From: Planctomycetota bacterium
GTDB lineage: Bacteria; Planctomycetota; Planctomycetia; Pirellulales; Pirellulaceae
Length of the DNA: 11,142 nt
Direction: 5' to 3'
Assembly (NCBI GenBank): GCA_024274855.1
Contig: JAJSAJ010000428.1
Location: 1 to 11,142, forward strand
The notes below the pieces were generated by a model. That model was not told the origin of the DNA. It saw only the letters and a list, made by a program, of their open reading frames with translations, and ran no database searches. Within the stretch, counting starts at the first letter, position 1. Each line of letters begins with the position of its first letter. Made by a program: the position numbers and the translations under genes. Below, piece by piece: positions 7,410 through 11,142 of this stretch.

Positions 7410-7937
7410 ATGCTGTACAACCAAGCTATCGAATGCGCGAGGTGCGGAACAGTGAAACGGGGACAAATCGGCCGGTTTCAGCTGAAACAGGGCTTGGGTC
7501 GCGGTGGATTTGGCACGGTCTATCTGGCTCTCGATACGGTGCTGGATCGGCCGGTTGCGTTGAAGATACCCACGTTTAGATCCACCGAGACGCGGAAAAC
7601 GGCCAGGTTCCTTCGCGAGGCCAAAGCAGCCGCTCGTTTAAGCCATCCGAATATTGCCAAAGTGTACGATGCGGGGCAAGAAGATCCTATCGGTAACCGG
7701 ATCGCTGCCGCAGAGATACGCGCGGCGGACACACCGGTTCCATCAATGATAGACGGTACAACGATTCCTGCCGATCAGTTTTCGGCGTGCGCAAGCGACC
7801 ATCGAACACACCTCCGTGCCAGGGCAGTCTTTACGAGTGAGGAACAGGCGGCAGGCCGTGACGGCTGCTGCCGGCAAACGTGTCACAAGATCGCTACACC
7901 CGTTCCGAACGCGAATTCCACATTACGGCAATCGTAG
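7410..7937 (+). pseudogene. Ser/Thr protein kinase N-lobe remnant (PknB-like)
   Basis: From the ATG at 7410 the frame encodes MLYNQAIECARCGTVKRGQ and then a clear kinase N-lobe. The glycine loop is GLGRGGFGTVY (starting at 7491), the ATP lysine is in VALKIP (codon 7563-7565), the helix-C glutamate is in FLREAKAAARL, and LSHPNIAKVYDAGQ reaches the region before the hinge. Homology ends near 7682. The remaining 85 codons lack HRD, DFG and APE motifs and look like non-coding sequence, so the catalytic lobe is gone. Bacterial kinases of this family have a domain of about 260-270 residues; only about 80 remain. No catalytic activity is expected. The CxxC pair (CARC) before the kinase may be the remains of a small zinc-binding N-terminus. 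No good ribosome site precedes the ATG. Confidence 0.75.
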
Positions 7938-8030
7938 TCACACCACGCTGGGCGTGCATTTCCCCTGTCCCGTTGGACCCAACAGCGCACCGTTCCATTC
8001 ATTCTCGCGTGTCCCACGCAAGGCACGCGT
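7685..8030. other. No recognisable gene; probable degraded sequence
   Basis: About 350 bases between the end of kinase homology and the promoter of the next gene. The kinase frame stays open by chance to 7937, and another frame is open through 7880-8743, but neither translation shows a domain, signal peptide or plausible composition. I see no RNA gene or repeat array here. CACGCGTG at 8024-8031 is a short palindrome just before the possible -10 element. Confidence 0.5.
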
Positions 8031-8031
8031 G

Positions 8032-8040
8032 TGATAGAAT
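8032..8040 (+). promoter_or_regulatory. Possible extended -10 promoter for the 8103 gene
   Basis: TGATAGAAT contains TAGAAT (5 of 6 to TATAAT) with a TGn extension directly before it, about 60 bases upstream of the ATG at 8103. No -35 match is seen at 17 bases, which is tolerable for an extended -10. Prediction by eye only. Confidence 0.3.
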
Positions 8041-8102
8041 CAGGGGCTTGCGGCAATCAGACGACTCGCGTATTCAAACCCAACAGACTGAAAGAATGAA
8101 CC

Positions 8103-9601
8103 ATGCGCGCGACCTTGATTCTTGCACCGATTTTCGTGATGTCGATGACGTGTGTCTCCGTGTCGGCCGAGCCTTCTCCTTCACGGGAGAATCGGCAAAG
8201 TACAAAGCTGTTCTTTCGACTGCTCGGATCACAGAACAACGCGCCCATGATTCCCAAGTCGCGTTCGGCTTGGACACAGGACCAGCAGCAACGAACTGGC
8301 ACGACAGGTTCCTCCGACCATGGTTTCACAGAGTATCCGTTCTGCTCGGGAAAGATGGACTTCTCATTTGTCGAGAGTCACGCTGTATACCCTCGCCTGA
8401 TCTCAGGTGCGCAAGCGGACGAGAGGATTGTCAACACGGCCGACATTCTCATGGACCATGTCTATCAACCGGACGGGTGCGTATGGGGCTGGTCCGCGCG
8501 AAGGTTCGTTCAGACATTCACGGCAACGCAATCGGAAATGGTCAGCGTAACGCTGCTTGTGGCGTCATCCCCGGGGGTCTTCCGGATCGCACTGCTCGAG
8601 CGAGGGCCGGGTGGACACCAAATTGGACCTTCAAAGACCTTCGTTTCAGGTCATTCAATCACCTGGGGCACAGCCCGCTGGGCAGCCGGCCAGGCCCCTC
8701 TCGTCCCTGGGCGAACCTATGCGGTGCGCATCGAGCGTGTTGACGGAGCACGTTGGACACCCTACCTGCACTCAACAGGCGACGCCTATGATGGCGGTCA
8801 GCTCTACGCGGACGGCAAAGCTTTACCCATGTCGGACATGGCCCTCTGGATTGTGGAAGAGCCGGCCGATCTAAAACGTGCGCTGCTTGTGGGCACCGAT
8901 GAAGAAGGATGGGTTTCCAGCATCAATGGACCGCAACGGCTGATCGTGAGACGATCGGACTGGGATTCTTCCGCTGGTGGGATGCCGGCGGGTCTGGAGT
9001 GTGCGTCGACCACGTTACTGTCTGGGATCTTGGCCCCGTAGCGGTTGCCCCTGGCGATCCGGCCGTCCACGCCAAAACGAGGCCGACACTCGTGCTGACA
9101 AATCAGCAGGTTGAGGCGGACGACAAGGTCGAAGCCAGAATTTCGGCCCCGCCAGGCTACGTCATCACCGGTATTGGTAGCCGTGCGCACTACGACAACA
9201 TCACAACAATGTGGCTGCGAATTCAACCGTTATTGCCCAATGGGGAGTTGGGGCCACCGGAACACCTGCGTTCAGGCTGGGAACCGGACGCCCCGTTAGA
9301 GGCAGAGGTAACGTTGCCCGACGGATATGTCGCCACCGGTTTCGGTGCCGCGATCGCCCCGGAATGGGATGTGAAACGATTCCGCGTCTGGGGCCGGCCA
9401 CTCTCTTCCAGCGGCTCACTCGGCAAGGAAGAAGAATTTCGTGGCGGTGTCGACCGCGAGAGTGGCGTCGAGAAACAGGTTCGTCTCAGTCCGGGCCGCA
9501 TCCTCACATCAACTGGCCTGAACTGCATGCACAATGACATCAACGGCATTCTCGCCACGTCGGCCATCGTGCGAAAGACCGCATCGAGTCGAACACGGTG
9601 A
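8103..9601 (+). pseudogene. Secreted two-module protein interrupted by a frameshift
   Basis: The first frame (8103-9041) begins with a signal peptide, MRATLILAPIFVMSMTCVSV, with cleavage near SVSA-EP. Residues about 105-265 form a beta-sandwich-like module (HAVYPRLISGAQADERIVNT, VSVTLLVASSPGVFRIALLE, ITWGTARWAAGQAPLVPGRT, DMALWIVEEPADLKRALL) of a type I associate with planctomycete secreted proteins. After GWVSSINGPQ the frame turns into implausible sequence and stops at 9041. The next frame, open from after a stop at 8900-8902, continues sensibly with IGLGFFRWWDAGGSGVCVDH, then three repeats of about 57 residues, and ends at 9601. The shift therefore lies between 8903 and about 8975. One gene of roughly 495 codons explains both halves. 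It may be a pseudogene or a sequencing error; programmed frameshifting is less likely. Start support is weak (GAAAGAA before the ATG). The molecular function is unknown; the modules look carbohydrate- or surface-binding. Confidence 0.65.
9128..9571 (+). repeat. Three 57-residue repeats in the C-terminal half of the frameshifted gene
   Basis: Units start at 9128, 9299 and 9470 (second frame); the first two are exactly 171 bases and the third is cut short at about 34 codons. Each begins with a strand pair ending in a shared motif: PPGYVITGIGSRAHYDNI, LPDGYVATGFGAAIAPEWDV, SPGRILTSTGLNCMHNDI. The first two then share LRIQPLLPNGELGPPEHLRSG and RVWGRPLSSSGSLGKEEEF. A three-fold set of such units suggests a beta-prism or similar closed three-fold fold (compare jacalin- and VMO-I-like proteins); this fold guess is inference. 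Confidence 0.6.
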
Positions 9602-10076
9602 CGCCCTCGGTTCAGAATCACTGCTAACCCGGAATCGATACGTCACAGAGTCTGCCAACGCTATCCTGGTCTTTACCCGATCATTTGGGGGTTTCCATCG
9701 GACTTGTCACCAACCGACCAGCGGCTTCAGTCGGCGGGACCATTGTTCGCAGACGACGGCAATGACGTGGAAAAGCGACTCCGCAATTCGAAGATGGCGC
9801 AATTGGCCTGCCGCTAGTTCCGTCCATTGGCCGCATCCACATGGCCCTCTCGCAGGATCTCTTGAGAATCGGTTGGTCTTGAAACTACCGCCCGGCACCA
9901 CGGTTTTTTGGCACGATTGAACTCAATCTGTTATGTTTGTACGCGCACGCCTTCGACGGCCGAGCGCCGACTGTTTGCGTTATCATGCGTCTTGCTGGCG
10001 AATACGGCAGACGTATTTTCTTTTCGGCCAGCAGAATTCACAAATGTTATGCAAACCGAAACCGGAAAGGGTGGAA
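9602..10076. other. Gene-free stretch, possibly decayed coding sequence
   Basis: About 475 bases with only short, overlapping open frames on both strands and frequent stops. Two pieces look faintly protein-like: around 9710-9810 (FADDGNDVEKRLRNSKMAQL) and around 9925-10045 (TPSTAERRLFAL, reminiscent of the RPPTxAER motif of planctomycete cytochrome-type proteins). Neither is long enough to assign. A weak -10-like TATCAT sits at 9981-9986 and could serve tag. No terminator is evident after the 9601 stop. Confidence 0.4.
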
Positions 10077-10676
10077 ATGCCGAACCGTGCCAAGAAGCGA
10101 TGCGACTGGGCGATAAACGGTAACGCACGCTACATCGCCTATCACGACGAGGAATGGGGCGTGCCCGTGCGTGACGACCGAAAGCACTTTGAGTTTCTTG
10201 TCCTCGAAAGTGCTCAAGCAGGTCTCAGTTGGGCTACCGTGCTGAACAAACGTGACGGGTATCGCAAGGCATTCGCCGACTTCGACGTCAAGAAAGTCGC
10301 TCGGTTTACTGAAAATCGCATCGAACGTCTGCTACAGAATCCGAACATCATTCGAAACAAATTGAAAGTCAACGCCGCCGTCAACAACGCTCGGTTGTTT
10401 CTTGATGTACAGCAGCGATTCGGCAGCTTTGACTCCTACATTTGGCAGTTTGTCGATGGACAACCGATTCAAAACCGTTGGCAACAGATGCAGGATGTTC
10501 CCGCCACCTCACCAGAATCGGATAGACTGAGCAAAGATATGAAACAGCGAGGGTTCAAATTCGTTGGCAGCACAATCATTTACGCTCATATGCAGGCGAT
10601 CGGTATGGTTAACGACCACTTGGTCAGCTGTTTTCGACACAAAGCGTGCGCTCGATTGTTTTCTCAAATCAAATAG
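10077..10676 (+). CDS. tag: DNA-3-methyladenine glycosylase I (Tag)
   Basis: 199 residues, the normal length for the Tag family of the HhH glycosylase superfamily. The enzyme removes 3-methyladenine from alkylated DNA in the cytoplasm as the first step of base excision repair. Family features visible: zinc ligands C9, H23, H181 and C185; Y22 and W52 for the base pocket; the key glutamate E44 in LESAQAGLSWATVLNKRDGY; RGFKFVGSTIIYAHMQAIG and VNDHLVSC near the C-terminus. The frame is open upstream to 9933 and has an ATG at 10044, but ATG 10077 follows a purine-rich GGAAAGGGTGG and puts the first zinc cysteine at the usual distance, so I take it as the start. It stands alone, with decayed sequence upstream and a hairpin terminator 14 bases downstream, so it is probably transcribed on its own. 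No key residue is missing; it should be active. Confidence 0.95.
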   Translation: MPNRAKKRCDWAINGNARYIAYHDEEWGVPVRDDRKHFEFLVLESAQAGLSWATVLNKRDGYRKAFADFDVKKVARFTENRIERLLQNPNIIRNKLKVNAAVNNARLFLDVQQRFGSFDSYIWQFVDGQPIQNRWQQMQDVPATSPESDRLSKDMKQRGFKFVGSTIIYAHMQAIGMVNDHLVSCFRHKACARLFSQIK

Positions 10677-10690
10677 GACAATCACCAAAG

Positions 10691-10711
10691 AAAAAGGCGT
10701 GACGCCTTTTT
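10691..10711 (+). terminator. Rho-independent-type terminator after tag, probably bidirectional
   Basis: Perfect inverted repeat with 9-base arms AAAAAGGCG and CGCCTTTTT around a TGA loop, starting 14 bases after the tag stop codon. The GC core (GGCG/CGCC) is short, but A5 on the left and T5 on the right give a terminator-like shape on either strand. Confidence 0.75.
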
Positions 10712-10770
10712 GCGTTCCGAAAGAGAAACCGTAATCTTTCACAGAATGTAGGCCGCCGGTTCGCTTCCAA

Positions 10771-10783
10771 GGGGTCAGACCCC
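10771..10783. repeat. Short palindrome GGGGTCAGACCCC
   Basis: Perfect 6+1+6 inverted repeat in the intergenic region after tag. From general knowledge, motifs of the form GGGGTC-(A/T)-GACCCC recur as dispersed pieces in many bacterial genomes, sometimes near IS200/REP-type transposase genes. Only one copy is present here, so dispersal cannot be shown from this window. Confidence 0.45.
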
Positions 10784-10822
10784 AGCGACGTGAACGACTA
10801 CAAGAAACCACCCCCATCAGGT

Positions 10823-10828
10823 TACAAT
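10823..10828 (+). promoter_or_regulatory. Possible -10 element upstream of the right-edge gene
   Basis: TACAAT (5 of 6 to TATAAT) lies about 125 bases before the ATG at 10952, with no recognisable -35 box at 17-18 bases. Weak evidence. Confidence 0.25.
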
Positions 10829-10871
10829 ACTTGCGTCTGCCCAGACTGTTCTTGCGATTCTACCGCATTAC

Positions 10872-10955
10872 ATGAAGGCTCTTCCGCTGACCACCAAACC
10901 GTTCACGTTGCTGCAGCAGGCAACGGCATTGAAAGAATCAGGAAACCGACAATGA
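10872..10955 (+). CDS. Possible 27-codon leader ORF overlapping the next start
   Basis: ATG 10872 opens a 27-residue frame (MKALPLTTKPFTLLQQATAL and seven more) whose TGA overlaps the ATG at 10952 in an ATGA arrangement typical of translational coupling. No Shine-Dalgarno precedes it and it has no recognisable domain or attenuator-like run of one amino acid. It may be chance. Confidence 0.2.
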   Translation: MKALPLTTKPFTLLQQATALKESGNRQ

Positions 10956-11142
10956 GCATCCGCAACGTCATTATTCTGACTCTCCTTCTGACGACCGCCG
11001 CGTCGGCCCAGGAACTGACCGGCATTGGCAAGCTCGATATTTCCGGCAATTCACCGCTGGTGAATGGTGAATACCCGCGGCTGATGGTCACGCGTGCACA
11101 ACTGCCCGCTATTCGAGCGCGACTTGAGTCTCCGGAGATTCA
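10952..11142 (+). CDS. Start of a secreted protein, possibly heparinase/alginate-lyase-like (runs off right edge)
   Basis: 63 complete codons are visible from ATG 10952, preceded by AGGA at 8-base spacing. Residues 1-19 form a textbook Sec signal peptide, MSIRNVIILTLLLTTAASA, followed by QE (AxA-type cleavage site). After a short linker, residues 41-60 read YPRLMVTRAQLPAIRARLES. The (H/Y)PRLxxTxxQLxxIRAR pattern opens the mature part of many heparinase II/III-like and related polysaccharide lyases, where it begins the helical (alpha/alpha) toroid. On that basis I suggest a secreted polysaccharide-degrading enzyme, which would fit planctomycete lifestyles. No catalytic residue is in view and the family call rests on about 20 residues. 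Confidence 0.7.
   Translation, partial: MSIRNVIILTLLLTTAASAQELTGIGKLDISGNSPLVNGEYPRLMVTRAQLPAIRARLESPEI

Noticed and set aside
7880..8743. 287-codon plus-strand open frame
   Set aside because: Overlaps the 8103 gene in another frame; no signal peptide or domain, whereas the 8103 frame has both.
9933..10076. Upstream extension of tag by 48 codons
   Set aside because: The extra residues do not resemble the family; ATG 10077 has a purine-rich ribosome site and places the zinc cysteine correctly.
9908..10123. Remnant of a planctomycete cytochrome-type protein (TPSTAERRLFAL)
   Set aside because: Only a dozen residues look similar and the rest, including the expected C-terminal motif, does not align convincingly.

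Overview
The window looks like part of a chromosome from a planctomycete, probably of the Pirellula/Rhodopirellula type. Two divergently oriented proteins carry the N-terminal motif of planctomycete exported proteins (LERLEPKMLLA and LEQLEDRVLLA). Most other products carry signal peptides or belong to secreted families common in that phylum. There is also a fragment of a PknB-like kinase, another abundant planctomycete family. The taxonomic call is inference from protein style; no rRNA or marker gene is present.

Layout, left to right. (1) 1-786, minus strand: 5' part of an LEPR-XLL-type exported protein running off the left edge. It is easily missed because its stop lies outside the window. 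(2) 787-1629: an 843-base divergent intergenic region holding two copies of an 88-base element with imperfect terminal inverted repeats (MITE-like) and a perfect 7+1+7 palindrome just before the next start. (3) 1630-6597: a giant (1655 aa) modular surface or secreted protein. It has the LEPR-XLL motif, a cohesin-like beta-sandwich, seven repeats of 112-113 residues, three Calx-beta-type domains (the first two exactly 123 residues each), an SdrD-B-like domain and a C-terminal planctomycete module. (4) 6598-8102: a gene graveyard. A beta-helix secreted protein with an apparent internal deletion and a lost C-terminus runs directly into a roughly 40-codon IS701-like transposase scrap, then into the N-lobe of a Ser/Thr kinase without a catalytic loop. 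(5) 8103-9601: a secreted two-module protein split by a frameshift. (6) 9602-10076: no convincing gene. (7) 10077-10676: an intact DNA-3-methyladenine glycosylase I (tag) followed by a strong hairpin terminator. (8) 10712-10951: a short palindromic repeat, a possible promoter and a tiny leader ORF. (9) 10952 to the right edge: the start of a secreted protein, perhaps a heparinase/alginate-lyase-like enzyme.

The genes do not form one pathway. The intact part is two exported structural proteins, one base-excision repair enzyme and one probable secreted polysaccharide-degrading enzyme. The middle 3 kb is a decaying region where at least four genes are broken, with transposase debris at one junction and small palindromic elements elsewhere in the window. 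I found no evidence for a coherent new defence or biosynthetic system. The points most worth checking are the MITE-like element, the fused remnants, the frameshifted three-fold-repeat protein and the very regular repeat architecture of the giant protein.
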